The notes beneath the pieces were generated by a model. That model was not told where the DNA came from and made no database searches. It saw nothing but the letters and a program-made list of their open reading frames with translations. DNA of 64,000 bases from Rhizobium sp. Root708 (lineage in GTDB: Bacteria > Pseudomonadota > Alphaproteobacteria > Rhizobiales > Rhizobiaceae). The translations under genes and the position numbers were made by a program. This document shows positions 1 through 10,466 of this stretch, one piece after another (the stretch's first letter is position 1; each line of letters begins with the position of its first letter). The stretch lies in assembly GCF_001429725.1 (NCBI RefSeq), contig NZ_LMHV01000010.1, positions 1-64,000 of the forward strand, given 5' to 3'.

Positions 1-371
<371 letters not shown>

Positions 372-824
372 ATGAATGATCAACCTTCTTGGACAGGTGG
401 GTGCCGATGCGCCCGCGTTCGGTTGACGATCAGCGCCAAGCCGCTCTTGACCATGGCATGCCATTGCACGGGCTGCCAGAAGATGTCGTCGAGCGCCTAT
501 TCGCTGAGCGCCGCCATTCCGGCTGAGGGCTTCGAAATCACCGAGGGCGAGCCTGTTATTGGTGGCCTGCACGGGGACGACGCGCACCACTATTTTTGCG
601 GCCACTGCATGACCTGGATGTTCACGCGATCGGAAGGGATGGAATGGTTCGTCAACATCCGCCCGACGATGCTGGACGACCCGCGCTGGTTCAAGCCGTT
701 TATCGAGACCTGGACACGCGAAAAGCTGCCCTTCGCCGAAACAGGCGCTGTCAGGAGCTATGAGGCGCTACCCGAGATGGACGCCTACGAAGGATTGGTG
801 AAGGAATACATGGCCTGCAGCTGA
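372..824 (+). CDS. GFA (glutathione-dependent formaldehyde-activating) family protein
   Basis: A 150-residue protein of the GFA/CENP-V fold, a small zinc-binding beta-rich domain first described in glutathione-dependent formaldehyde-activating enzyme. The cysteine pattern is visible: GGCRCARVRL near residue 10, CHCTGCQK near residue 30, and CGHC near residue 80, which together would bind the structural and catalytic zincs. The start at 372 is preferred over an upstream in-frame codon at 318 because AAGGAG sits 7 bases before it and homology begins there. It stands alone and converges on lepA. Many GFA proteins are not true formaldehyde enzymes, so the substrate is open. Confidence 0.88.
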   Translation: MNDQPSWTGGCRCARVRLTISAKPLLTMACHCTGCQKMSSSAYSLSAAIPAEGFEITEGEPVIGGLHGDDAHHYFCGHCMTWMFTRSEGMEWFVNIRPTMLDDPRWFKPFIETWTREKLPFAETGAVRSYEALPEMDAYEGLVKEYMACS

Positions 825-835
825 GGCCTATAAGT

Positions 836-867
836 AGCCCGGCCACGCGTTGCGCTCCGGCCGGGCT
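836..867. terminator. Hairpin between convergent GFA gene and lepA
   Basis: A perfect 9-bp GC-rich stem (AGCCCGGCC / GGCCGGGCT) with a 14-base loop lies between the stop codons of two convergent genes. The T-rich tail is weak on both sides. It could serve either direction. Confidence 0.65.
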
Positions 868-878
868 GAAATGGCTCT

Positions 879-2711
<1,833 letters not shown>

Positions 2712-2800
2712 ATAGCAGTGCTGCCCCTTGCCGCAAAGCAGAAAAGCAGGAGTTCGTTTACGATAAGAGGCGGTTTCTCAGATTGAAAGATAGGTCTTGA

Positions 2801-2837
2801 TTCCATCATTGGACTATGTACCTCTACGATAATGGAA
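2801..2837. promoter_or_regulatory. Imperfect inverted repeat upstream of XRE-cupin regulator
   Basis: TTCCATCAT (2801-2809) and ATAATGGAA (2829-2837) form an inverted repeat with 8 of 9 positions matching. It sits 11 bases before the regulator's ATG in the lepA/regulator divergent spacer. Such dyads are common autoregulatory operators of XRE-cupin proteins, but nothing here proves binding. Confidence 0.35.
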
Positions 2838-2848
2838 ATTGAGATCTA

Positions 2849-3418
2849 ATGACGGAACAGGAACTGGAAAAGGCGATTGCCAGTCGCATTCGCAAACTCC
2901 GGATGCAAAGAAATTTGACGCTGGATGACCTCGCCAATGCGTCGGGTGTCAGCCGTGCAATGATCTCGCGGATCGAGCGTGGCGAAGCGAGCCCGACTGC
3001 GTCCTTGCTGGCGCGGGTGTGCGCGGCGCTCGGGCTGTCGCTCTCAGCATTCTTCGCTGAAGAGGGCGAAGTCTCGCCATTGTCGCGCCGGCAGGATCAG
3101 CAGGTCTGGCGTGATCCGGAGACGGGCTATCTCAGGCGCTCGGTTTCGCCACCGGGCACTTTGTCCGATGTCGACATCGTCGACGTCGAGTTCCCGCCTG
3201 GCGGTCGGGTCAGTTTCCCGCCGCATGCGGCAAGTAGCGGCATGACCCAGCACGTCTGGCTGTTCGATGGCGAGATGGAAATGACGACTGGCGACCAGCT
3301 GCATCGCCTGCTGCCTGGCGACTGTCTCTTCATGCCGGTCGGTGAAGGCCATGTCTTTCATAACCCCGGTAATATTCCCGCCCGCTATTGCGTCGTGCTT
3401 GACCGGCGCGGGCGCTAG
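2849..3418 (+). CDS. XRE-family transcriptional regulator with C-terminal cupin
   Basis: A 189-residue regulator with an N-terminal XRE helix-turn-helix (about residues 13-66, with SGVSRAMISRIERGEASPT as recognition region) and a C-terminal cupin barrel (about 110-187, with LLPGDCLFMP and GHVFHN). The cupin probably senses a small ligand. This architecture (SutR/PuuR-like) often controls an adjacent operon. The acetyltransferase 20 bases downstream on the same strand is the likely target or partner, and an imperfect dyad just upstream suggests autoregulation. The ligand cannot be inferred. Confidence 0.9.
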   Translation: MTEQELEKAIASRIRKLRMQRNLTLDDLANASGVSRAMISRIERGEASPTASLLARVCAALGLSLSAFFAEEGEVSPLSRRQDQQVWRDPETGYLRRSVSPPGTLSDVDIVDVEFPPGGRVSFPPHAASSGMTQHVWLFDGEMEMTTGDQLHRLLPGDCLFMPVGEGHVFHNPGNIPARYCVVLDRRGR

Positions 3419-3438
3419 TTCATTTCAGGAGAAAAGTA

Positions 3439-3960
3439 ATGACAGCAACGATCCGCCTTCTCGGCGCGGCAGAAGCCCGCGCGGCGATATCAGGCCTCTG
3501 TGAGGTGTTGAGCGACTGCGTCAACGGCGGCGCCTCGGTCGGCTTCATGCAGCCATACACCAATGTCGATGCCGAGCCCTATTGGCGGGGTGTTGCGGAC
3601 GCCGTCGCATCAGGCGCGACGCTGCTCGTTGCTGCCGAAATCGAAGGCCGGATCGTCGGCACCGTGCAGGTCGGCGCGGCACAGATGCCGAACCAGCCAC
3701 ATCGCGGCGATCTGAAGAAGTTGCTCGTGCATCGTGCCGCACGTGGCAAGGGGCTGGCGCGCGTGCTGATGAATGCCGCCGAACGGGAAGCAGCGGCGCG
3801 CGGCATGACGCTGCTGGTGCTCGACACGGCAACCGGAAGCGATGCGGAGGCGATCTACCCACGACTCGGTTGGGAGCGGGTCGGCGTGATCCCGGATTAT
3901 GCGCTATGGCCTGAGGGCGGCCTCTGTGCCACGACGCTTTTCTACAAGCGGGTTGCCTGA
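3439..3960 (+). CDS. GNAT family N-acetyltransferase
   Basis: A 173-residue GNAT protein. The acetyl-CoA-binding motif A is seen around residues 97-115 (KKLLVHRAARGKGLARVLM), followed by the motif B region (LLVLDTATGSDAEAIYPRLGW). AGGAGAAAAGTA gives a good ribosome-binding site before the ATG. It is 20 bases behind the XRE-cupin regulator and presumably cotranscribed. Such pairs are sometimes linked to detoxification, but the acceptor substrate is unknown. Confidence 0.88.
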   Translation: MTATIRLLGAAEARAAISGLCEVLSDCVNGGASVGFMQPYTNVDAEPYWRGVADAVASGATLLVAAEIEGRIVGTVQVGAAQMPNQPHRGDLKKLLVHRAARGKGLARVLMNAAEREAAARGMTLLVLDTATGSDAEAIYPRLGWERVGVIPDYALWPEGGLCATTLFYKRVA

Positions 3961-3966
3961 CATGGC

Positions 3967-4449
3967 TTAGGCAGGCTTCCGGTGCGGATCGTCGAGTGCC
4001 GGATTGTAGAACAGCGATAGCGTCAGGCTCCGGGCGATCCGTTCGGCGGTCGCCATGAACCAGGCTTTGGCCTCCGGGTTCGGAGCGATATCGTCAAGCG
4101 TCTCGGAAAACAGCACCAGCCACTGCGGGAAGAGATCGGGCGACATGTTCGCGACACCGGTATGCGCCTGCACTGGCTTGCCGCCATAGGCGCCGCTGCG
4201 GAAAGCGACCGATGACCAGAAGCTTTTCATCTTCTGCATATGTTCGGGCCAGCGGCCGGAAAGCCTGGCGTCGAAGACCGGCCCGAGCGCCGGATGCTGC
4301 AGCACGCGCTCGTAAAACGTATCGACCAGCCGATCAATGAATGCTTCATCGATGCCCATCGCCTTCATGTCGGCTTCCGCGCGCTCGCGAATGGCGGCCA
4401 CATGCGCAGCACGACCCTGTATTTCGGTATCCATCATGAACTCCGGCAT
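3967..4449 (-). CDS. Group III truncated hemoglobin
   Basis: A 160-residue globin-like protein. The helical pattern, FYERVLQHPALGPVF near residues 45-59, the MKSFWSS segment and the later FPQWLVLFSETL segment match group III truncated hemoglobins. H96 in VQAHTGV is the probable proximal heme ligand. Roles proposed for the family are oxygen or NO handling and peroxide chemistry. The start is uncertain: the reading frame opens at 4473, but homology begins near MPEF at 4449. It follows the carbon-nitrogen hydrolase on the same strand after about 80 bases and may share its transcript. Only 6 bases separate it from the convergent acetyltransferase. Confidence 0.85.
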   Translation of the reverse strand: MPEFMMDTEIQGRAAHVAAIRERAEADMKAMGIDEAFIDRLVDTFYERVLQHPALGPVFDARLSGRWPEHMQKMKSFWSSVAFRSGAYGGKPVQAHTGVANMSPDLFPQWLVLFSETLDDIAPNPEAKAWFMATAERIARSLTLSLFYNPALDDPHRKPA

Positions 4450-4528
4450 GTCGCAACCCGCGACCTCCCTCATATAGGCAGTTCACACCGAGAGATGAAG
4501 GTGCCGCGGCGCAAGGCAGCATTGCGCT

Positions 4529-5365
4529 TCAATAGCCGCTTCTGTCTTCGGTTCTCGGGTTATCGACCAACTTCTCGCGATAGATCTTGCCCTGCCGCGC
4601 CTTCCGCCGCCAGGGTCGGGCCTTCTGCAGTGGAATATCGTAGAGAGGGTCGTCCCGATCGAGCACGGCGGTTACGAGCTTCGGTTCGCGCGTTGCGGCG
4701 CACTGCGTCACCCATTGTCCATCCGGCCCGATGATACCGGCCGGGCCTTTGGCGGCTTTCTGCACCGGTGTAGCCGCGCCGATCCAGATGCAGTTCAGCC
4801 CCGCATGAGCGCGAAGCGCAATCTGGAAATATTCGGCAATGCCGTAAGAGGAAAAAAGCACAGCATCGACGCCAAGCATCTCGTATTCCTGAAACACCTC
4901 CGGAAACTGAGATTCGATGCAGATGGCACAGCCGAATCGATAACCGTCGACATCGAACGTGACGGGTGCAGTGCCGGGCGAATACCAGCCGCCGAGCTCG
5001 CTGTTCGACAGGAACCTTTTGTCATAGCGGGTAAGAAGCGCGCCTTCGTCGGAGAAGATGTAGAGACTGTTGTGTGGCGGACAGCTCTCTGTCAGCCGAT
5101 GCGCACCACCGACAACAGCAAAGATACCAAGGTCTCCGCAGAGATCGGCGATCGCCCGAAGCTCCGCCTCCTGCTTTTGCCAATCGAAGCTCCTCCAGTC
5201 GTCGGGATGCTTGACCTGGAACTTGGAGTACCCTGAAAGCGCACCTTCGCAGAAATTGATGACGCGCACGCCATTGACGGCCGCGGCGGTGATCATGCTT
5301 CGGATTGCGCTGCCGTTCGCCGCGATATCGGAAGAAACCAGGGTCTGTGCTGCGGCGATTCTCAA
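4529..5365 (-). CDS. Carbon-nitrogen hydrolase family protein (nitrilase superfamily)
   Basis: A 278-residue nitrilase-superfamily enzyme with the full Glu-Lys-Cys triad: E40 in NFCEGALSGYSK, K116 in YDKRFL and C149 in CAICIESQFPE. The fold is the alpha-beta-beta-alpha amidohydrolase that cleaves non-peptide C-N bonds (amidase, carbamoylase and similar). The length is standard. Neighbouring genes do not suggest a substrate: an LssY_C protein upstream and a globin downstream. Nothing in the sequence separates amidase from N-carbamoyl hydrolase activity. Confidence 0.92.
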   Translation of the reverse strand: MRIAAAQTLVSSDIAANGSAIRSMITAAAVNGVRVINFCEGALSGYSKFQVKHPDDWRSFDWQKQEAELRAIADLCGDLGIFAVVGGAHRLTESCPPHNSLYIFSDEGALLTRYDKRFLSNSELGGWYSPGTAPVTFDVDGYRFGCAICIESQFPEVFQEYEMLGVDAVLFSSYGIAEYFQIALRAHAGLNCIWIGAATPVQKAAKGPAGIIGPDGQWVTQCAATREPKLVTAVLDRDDPLYDIPLQKARPWRRKARQGKIYREKLVDNPRTEDRSGY

Positions 5366-5425
5366 GGCGCACCTTTTTGTGATTCGGTGCTCATCTTCAG
5401 CCGATTTGAAACGGCATGGAAGCGG

Positions 5426-6139
5426 TTACGGTGTAGCGGGGCCATGCAGCACGCCGATCAGTGCTTTCCCGTCGGTGAAATACGGATCGCCACCCCCGTT
5501 GCGACCGGTCTTTGTGGCACCGATCCCCGGGATTTCGTAGGTGGAGGACAATTGCCCGGCAGTCTGAAGGTCGCCAATAACAAGATCTCGCTCGGCATCG
5601 ACATCGGGGGCGATATGATGGGTGATCTGGCCGGTATCGTGGCTGAAGCCGACACCGCGGTCGAAGCTCGCCGAGCCGAGCCACAGAGGACGCTTATCCG
5701 CGCCGGTGCTCCTGGTTTCCCAGAAGCGGACGTGGTGGCGCTCGTCGGCGCTCTTGCCGACCGCCTTCTCAAACGCCAGATCCTGTTTCCGACCCTCGAA
5801 CAGCAGGGGACTGACGGGCGCGTCGAGATCAGGCCGGTCAAGCACGACGCTTAAACCGATCTCAGCCGAAGTCCGAAGTGTGATCTTGTCGGCGGGATCC
5901 CATCCAGCTGATGCGAAGGCATGCAGCACCTCCTCCTTGGAGCCGACGAGCCCGACATTGATGGGGTCGCCGGGGATATCCTGCTCGGTGGTTGTGACCA
6001 TCGGCCCAAATTCTGCGATGCGGCCGGCGTCGTGATGGATCCATACCTCCGGGATCAGGAAATAGGCAGCAAGCAGATACGCAAGCAGCAGCATCGCCGC
6101 GCCGCCAACTGTTGTCCGCATTTTCGGCAAACGTCCCAT
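5426..6139 (-). CDS. LssY C-terminal domain protein, membrane-anchored
   Basis: A 237-residue protein with one N-terminal hydrophobic segment (about residues 12-31) followed by an LssY_C domain. Diagnostic stretches are DPINVGLVGSKEEV, SAGWDPAD, SPLLFEGRKQDLAFEK, ERHHVRFWETR and GQITHHIAPDVDAERD. LssY_C is usually the C-terminal part of larger membrane proteins that carry a PAP2 phosphatase domain. Here it stands alone behind a single anchor. The function of the domain is not established. The gene is monocistronic or leads the carbon-nitrogen hydrolase and globin run. Confidence 0.85.
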   Translation of the reverse strand: MGRLPKMRTTVGGAAMLLLAYLLAAYFLIPEVWIHHDAGRIAEFGPMVTTTEQDIPGDPINVGLVGSKEEVLHAFASAGWDPADKITLRTSAEIGLSVVLDRPDLDAPVSPLLFEGRKQDLAFEKAVGKSADERHHVRFWETRSTGADKRPLWLGSASFDRGVGFSHDTGQITHHIAPDVDAERDLVIGDLQTAGQLSSTYEIPGIGATKTGRNGGGDPYFTDGKALIGVLHGPATP

Positions 6140-6326
6140 CGCGTGTCACCCTGATCTCGATGTATTCTACGGTGTCAGGGTGAAGAGCGCCAATATCCAC
6201 TTTGGTCGCTGCGACGTGGCCTACCGTTGCCTGTCCCGCCTGCGATTGACGGTGTTACTGCCTCAGTCCCCTTGCCATCGGGGCTCGCAGCGCTTAGCTC
6301 TCGGGCACCACGAATCCGGATATCGA

Positions 6327-7451
6327 ATGCCGCAAAAGGTCTCTCTTTCCCGTCTCAAGCTGACCGACTTTCGCAACTATGCGTCTGTCTCGCTGCCGCT
6401 CGACGACAGGCATGTGGTGTTGACGGGAGACAACGGCGCCGGCAAGACCAATCTGATGGAAGCCGTCTCGTTCCTGTCGCCCGGGCGGGGGATGCGTCGT
6501 GCCACCTATGGCGACGTCACCCGCGTCGGCGCGACAGCAGGCTTTTCGATCTTCGCGGAACTCGATGGAATGGAGGGCGAGGTAGAGATCGGCACCGGCG
6601 TCGATACCACCGACGACAGCGCCTCCCGTCGCCTGCGTATCAACGGCACGCCCGCAAAATCGGCCGACGAACTGACCGACCATCTACGTCTCCTCTGGTT
6701 GACGCCATCCATGGATGGCCTTTTCACCGGAGGCTCGTCCGAACGCAGACGGTTCCTTGATCGGCTTGTGTTGTCGCTCGATCCGGCCCATGGCCGCCGT
6801 GCCAGCGATTTCGAACGCGCCATGCGCAGCCGTAACAAGCTGCTGGACGAACGTCGTTTCGATCCTGCCTGGCTTTCCGGTATCGAACAGCAGATGGCGA
6901 GCCTCGGTATCGCGATGGCAATGGCGCGGCAGGAGATGCTCGGCCTGCTCGCCCGTCTGATCGATGAGACGCATGAAACCTCGCCTTTTCCGGCCGCGGC
7001 GCTTGAGCTTGCCGGTTTCATGGAGGGTCAGTTCTCGCGCCCGGCCGTCGACCTTGAGGACGAGTATGCAGCCATGCTTGCGGAGAGCCGCTACCGCGAC
7101 GCTGCGGCCGGTCGCACGCTTGACGGTCCCCATCGAGGCGACCTGCTTGTCCGCCACCGGCAAAAGCAGATGGACGCCGCCCGCTGTTCCACCGGCGAAC
7201 AGAAAGCCCTCCTGGTCGGATTGATCCTTGCTCATGCTCGCCTGGTCGCCAATCTCACAGGCTACGCGCCGGTCCTCCTGCTTGATGAGATCGCCGCGCA
7301 TCTCGACGAGAGCAGACGTGCCGCGCTCTTCGACCTCATCGACGCACTCGGCGGTCAGGCCTTCATGACGGGTACCGATCCTGCCATGTTCTCCGCACTT
7401 GGCGAGCGCGCGCAGTTCTTTACCGTTGCCGATGGAAAGGTTTTCGAATGA
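6327..7451 (+). CDS. recF: DNA replication and repair protein RecF
   Basis: A 374-residue ABC-type ATPase that helps load RecA at single-strand gaps with RecO and RecR (recR is also in this window). Walker A GDNGAGKT lies at 34-41, the signature STGEQK near 288 and Walker B LLLDE near 316-320. The ATG at 6327 is chosen over an upstream in-frame start at 6180 because SLSRLKLTDFRNY is the conserved RecF N-terminus. It is the first gene of a tight run: its stop overlaps the start of the MoeB-like gene by 4 bases. The 187 bases upstream show no clear promoter. Confidence 0.97.
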   Translation: MPQKVSLSRLKLTDFRNYASVSLPLDDRHVVLTGDNGAGKTNLMEAVSFLSPGRGMRRATYGDVTRVGATAGFSIFAELDGMEGEVEIGTGVDTTDDSASRRLRINGTPAKSADELTDHLRLLWLTPSMDGLFTGGSSERRRFLDRLVLSLDPAHGRRASDFERAMRSRNKLLDERRFDPAWLSGIEQQMASLGIAMAMARQEMLGLLARLIDETHETSPFPAAALELAGFMEGQFSRPAVDLEDEYAAMLAESRYRDAAAGRTLDGPHRGDLLVRHRQKQMDAARCSTGEQKALLVGLILAHARLVANLTGYAPVLLLDEIAAHLDESRRAALFDLIDALGGQAFMTGTDPAMFSALGERAQFFTVADGKVFE

Positions 7452-8272
7452 CCGATGCTGCTTCCCCCTCAACCAAAGGCCGTGCTAGCATCCCGCCTAT
7501 GGAACCCCTCAGCCCGGAAGAAATCGCGCGATATCAGCGCCATATCCTGCTTCCCGAGATCGGCGGCGCAGGCCAGCAGAAACTGAAAGCCGCTCGGGTG
7601 CTCGTCATTGGTGCCGGCGGCCTGGGTGCGCCGGTCCTGCAGTATCTGGCGGCGGCAGGCATCGGCACGCTGGGTATTGCCGATGATGATCGGGTTTCGC
7701 TCTCTAACCTGCAGCGGCAGGTGATCTATGATTCCGGAACGATCGGCGAGTTGAAGACGGAAAGCGCCGCCTTCGCGATCGCTCGTCTGAACCCGCACGT
7801 CAACGTGATCCGCTTTGAAGAACGCTTCTCGCCGGATACGGCGCGCCGTCATCTCTCGGGCTTCCATCTGCTGATAGACGGGTCGGATAATTTCGATACT
7901 CGCTATACGGCGGCCGACGCTGCCGAGGCGGCGAAAATCCCTTTGGTCACAGGCGCTGTCGGTCGCTTCGATGGCTCCGTCACCGTTCTCAAGCCTTATG
8001 AGACGGCCGAAGACGGGACGCCAAACCCGTCCTATCGCGACCTTTTTCCCGAGAAGCCGCCGGCAGGACTGATCCCCGCCTGCGCCGAAACCGGCATTAT
8101 CGGCGCGTTGACGGGGGTAATCGGCACGCTAATGGCAATGGAAGCGATAAAGCTGATAACCGGCGCTGGGGAGCCGTTGGTTGGCCGGCTTTTGCTCTAT
8201 GATGCGGTCGCCGCCCGCTTCGAGACAATCCGCTACAAGCGCCGCCGCTCAAGGCAAAGCCAGGCATCATGA
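7448..8272 (+). CDS. HesA/MoeB/ThiF family adenylyltransferase lacking the zinc cysteines
   Basis: A 274-residue E1-like adenylating enzyme. The nucleotide site VIGAGGLGAP is at 53-62, the arginine motif SNLQRQ at 86-91 and the Asp motif DGSDNFDTRY at 144-153. MoeB/ThiF activate the C-terminus of MoaD/ThiS ubiquitin-like sulfur carriers. The two CxxC zinc-binding pairs of E. coli MoeB are absent: the region before ACAETGIIGA has no cysteine pair, and neither does the C-terminus. It begins within the recF stop (ATGA overlap) with a GGAAAGG ribosome site. A later ATG at 7499 is an alternative. There is no rhodanese domain. Confidence 0.9.
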   Translation: MTDAASPSTKGRASIPPMEPLSPEEIARYQRHILLPEIGGAGQQKLKAARVLVIGAGGLGAPVLQYLAAAGIGTLGIADDDRVSLSNLQRQVIYDSGTIGELKTESAAFAIARLNPHVNVIRFEERFSPDTARRHLSGFHLLIDGSDNFDTRYTAADAAEAAKIPLVTGAVGRFDGSVTVLKPYETAEDGTPNPSYRDLFPEKPPAGLIPACAETGIIGALTGVIGTLMAMEAIKLITGAGEPLVGRLLLYDAVAARFETIRYKRRRSRQSQAS

Positions 8273-8742
8273 ACATCGTCCGCATCGACGAGGATTTTCA
8301 GCGCTGGGACGAGCTGCTGGCGCTGATCCTGTCGTCGTTCGCCTATATGAACGATCGCATTGATCCGCCGTCATCCGCCTTGAAGCTCACCCCAGCGATG
8401 CTGGCGGAAAAGGCCCGCACCGAAATCGCTTATGTGGCGATGGACGGGGATATCCTCTGCGGCTGCATCTTCCTGCGCCCGGAAGAAGGTTGCCTATATG
8501 TCGGCAAGCTGGCCGTCACGCCAAATGCGCAAGGCCGAGGCATAGGCCGTCGGCTGTTGACCGTTGCCGAACAGCTGGCGCGAGACCAAGCCCTGTTATC
8601 CCTGCGGCTCGAAGCCCGCATAGAGCTCGTCGAAAATCATGACGTCTTCGCGCGGTGGGGATTCGAGAAGACCGCCGAAAACGCGCATCCCGGCTTCACC
8701 ATGACGACGTCGATCGAGATGCGCAAGCCGGTTTCGGCTTAG
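8269..8742 (+). CDS. GNAT family N-acetyltransferase
   Basis: A 157-residue GNAT protein with acetyl-CoA motif VGKLAVTPNAQGRGIGRRLL around residues 79-98. It starts inside the stop codon of the MoeB-like gene (ATGA overlap), so recF, the MoeB-like gene and this gene are probably translationally coupled. Its 3' end overlaps that of the convergent hydroxyacid dehydrogenase by 4 bases. The substrate is unknown. Confidence 0.9.
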   Translation: MNIVRIDEDFQRWDELLALILSSFAYMNDRIDPPSSALKLTPAMLAEKARTEIAYVAMDGDILCGCIFLRPEEGCLYVGKLAVTPNAQGRGIGRRLLTVAEQLARDQALLSLRLEARIELVENHDVFARWGFEKTAENAHPGFTMTTSIEMRKPVSA

Positions 8743-9740
8743 CGGCCGGGCAGCACCCGATTTGGCGGGCGATGGCCGTCGATGAAAGCGCGGATGTTGA
8801 TGATCACCTTGTCGCCCATGTCGATGCGGCCTTCGATCGTCGCCGAACTCATGTGTGGCAGCAGCACGACCTTGCTTTCGTTGGCAAGCTTGATCAGCTT
8901 CGGGTTGACCGTCGGTTCGTTCTCGAAGACATCCAGACCCGCGCCCGCCAGCTTGCCCTCGCGCAGACTCTTGATCAGCGCCGCTTCATCGATCACGTCG
9001 CCGCGCGCGGTATTGACGAGGTAGGCCGTCGGCTGCAGCAGGGCCAGGCGGCGCGCTGAAAGCAGGTGGAACGTTGCCGGCGTCGAAGGGCAGTTTACCG
9101 AAACGATATCGACGCGTGCAAGCATCTGATCGAGGCTTTCCCAATAGGTCGCCTCGAGCTCGTCCTCGGTCGCCGGGTTCACGCGCTTGCGGTTGTGATA
9201 GTGGATCGAGAGGCCAAATGCTTTGGCGCGGCGGGCAACGGCGGTGCCGATCCGGCCCATCCCGACGATCCCGATGCGCTTGCCGTGAATGCGTCGTCCA
9301 AGCATCCAGGTCGGCGACCATCCGGCCCATTCACCGGGTTGGTCCGTCAATACTCGCGCACCTTCGCCCAGGCGGCGTGGCACAGCGAGAATGAGCGCCA
9401 TGGTCATGTCGGCCGTGTCTTCGGTTAGCACGTTCGGCGTGTTCGTAACCGTGATGCCCTTGCGGGCCGCCGCCTCCACATCGATGTGGTCGGTGCCGTT
9501 CGAGAAGCTGGCGATCAGCTTCAGCTGCGGGCCTGCTTCCTCGATGATGGCAGCGTCGATCCTGTCGGTGACGGTCGGCACCAGAACATCGGCACTCTTT
9601 ACGGCGGCAATCAACTCCGCCTTGGAGCGTGGCGTATCATCGATATTGAGTTCCGCATCGAAGAGTTCACGCATGCGTGTCTCGACCGCATCGGGCAGCT
9701 TCCGCGTGATGTAGACCTTCGGTTTTTTCTTCGTCGTCAT
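8739..9740 (-). CDS. D-2-hydroxyacid dehydrogenase (glyoxylate/hydroxypyruvate reductase-like)
   Basis: A 333-residue NAD(P)-dependent enzyme of the D-isomer 2-hydroxyacid dehydrogenase family. The Rossmann motif GMGRIGTAVARR is near the middle. The catalytic Arg is in VNTARGDVIDE, the acid in DVFENEP and the His in LPHMSSAT. Overall resemblance is to glyoxylate and hydroxypyruvate reductases that return two-carbon intermediates to glycolate or glycerate. It is monocistronic and convergent with the preceding acetyltransferase. The substrate among glyoxylate, hydroxypyruvate and others is inferred only at family level. Confidence 0.92.
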   Translation of the reverse strand: MTTKKKPKVYITRKLPDAVETRMRELFDAELNIDDTPRSKAELIAAVKSADVLVPTVTDRIDAAIIEEAGPQLKLIASFSNGTDHIDVEAAARKGITVTNTPNVLTEDTADMTMALILAVPRRLGEGARVLTDQPGEWAGWSPTWMLGRRIHGKRIGIVGMGRIGTAVARRAKAFGLSIHYHNRKRVNPATEDELEATYWESLDQMLARVDIVSVNCPSTPATFHLLSARRLALLQPTAYLVNTARGDVIDEAALIKSLREGKLAGAGLDVFENEPTVNPKLIKLANESKVVLLPHMSSATIEGRIDMGDKVIINIRAFIDGHRPPNRVLPGR

Positions 9741-9926
9741 GTGCGCCGGCGCTAACTTGTAAAGAGGTCCTTAACCAAGACGCGGGATAATTTTCCCGTT
9801 CCGGGCAATTTCTACCAGACCCGCACGCGAAGACAAACAAAACTCGTTCAGCGTGCGCAGGAATGTCGAGTTCCCGGCGCCAGGCAGCAGTCCTGCCCTT
9901 CACTCCACTGAGCAAACGGAAGTCCC

Positions 9927-10466
9927 ATGCATAGCAAAGTCCTGAAATCTTGCCTCGCCCTTGCGATCGGTTTCGTGCTTTCTGCGGGAACGGCTGAGAT
10001 GGCCGCCGCGCAGGCGGCCAAGGGACCGAGCGGCCTGCCATTGCCGCGTTTCGTGACGCTGAAGTCCAAGCGCGTCAATCTGCGCATCGGTCCGGGCACG
10101 GACTACGCTGCCTCGTGGATGTATCTCAAAGCAGGCCTGCCGGTCGAAATCATTCAGGAATACGACAACTGGCGCCAGATCCGCGATGCCGATGGCACCG
10201 AGGGCTGGGTCAACCAATCGTTGCTGTCGGGCTCGCGCGCGGCCATTGCTGCCCCATGGATGAAGGGCAAAGGCAAGTCCGTCTATGTCAACATGCGCCG
10301 TGATGCCCTGCCATCGGCAACCGTGGTTGCCAAGCTGGAGCCCGGCGCCATGATGAACATCGGCGAATGCAATGGCGATTGGTGCTTCGCCAAGAGCGAC
10401 GGCGCCGAGGGTTGGGTGGCGCAGTCGGAAATCTGGGGTGCTTACCCGGGCGAAGCCTTTAAGTAA
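9927..10466 (+). CDS. Secreted protein with two bacterial SH3 domains
   Basis: A 179-residue protein. The signal peptide spans about residues 1-29 (hydrophobic core LALAIGFVLSAG, cleavage near AAAQA). Two SH3-like repeats follow, at about 41-100 (VNLRIGPGTDYAASW, EGWVNQSLLSG) and 112-172 (VNMRRDALPSATVV, EGWVAQSEIWG). Bacterial SH3 domains in the periplasm often bind peptidoglycan peptides or modulate hydrolases; no catalytic domain is present. CNGDWC holds two cysteines that could form a disulfide. Its end overlaps the convergent PfkB gene by 8 bases. Confidence 0.9.
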   Translation: MHSKVLKSCLALAIGFVLSAGTAEMAAAQAAKGPSGLPLPRFVTLKSKRVNLRIGPGTDYAASWMYLKAGLPVEIIQEYDNWRQIRDADGTEGWVNQSLLSGSRAAIAAPWMKGKGKSVYVNMRRDALPSATVVAKLEPGAMMNIGECNGDWCFAKSDGAEGWVAQSEIWGAYPGEAFK

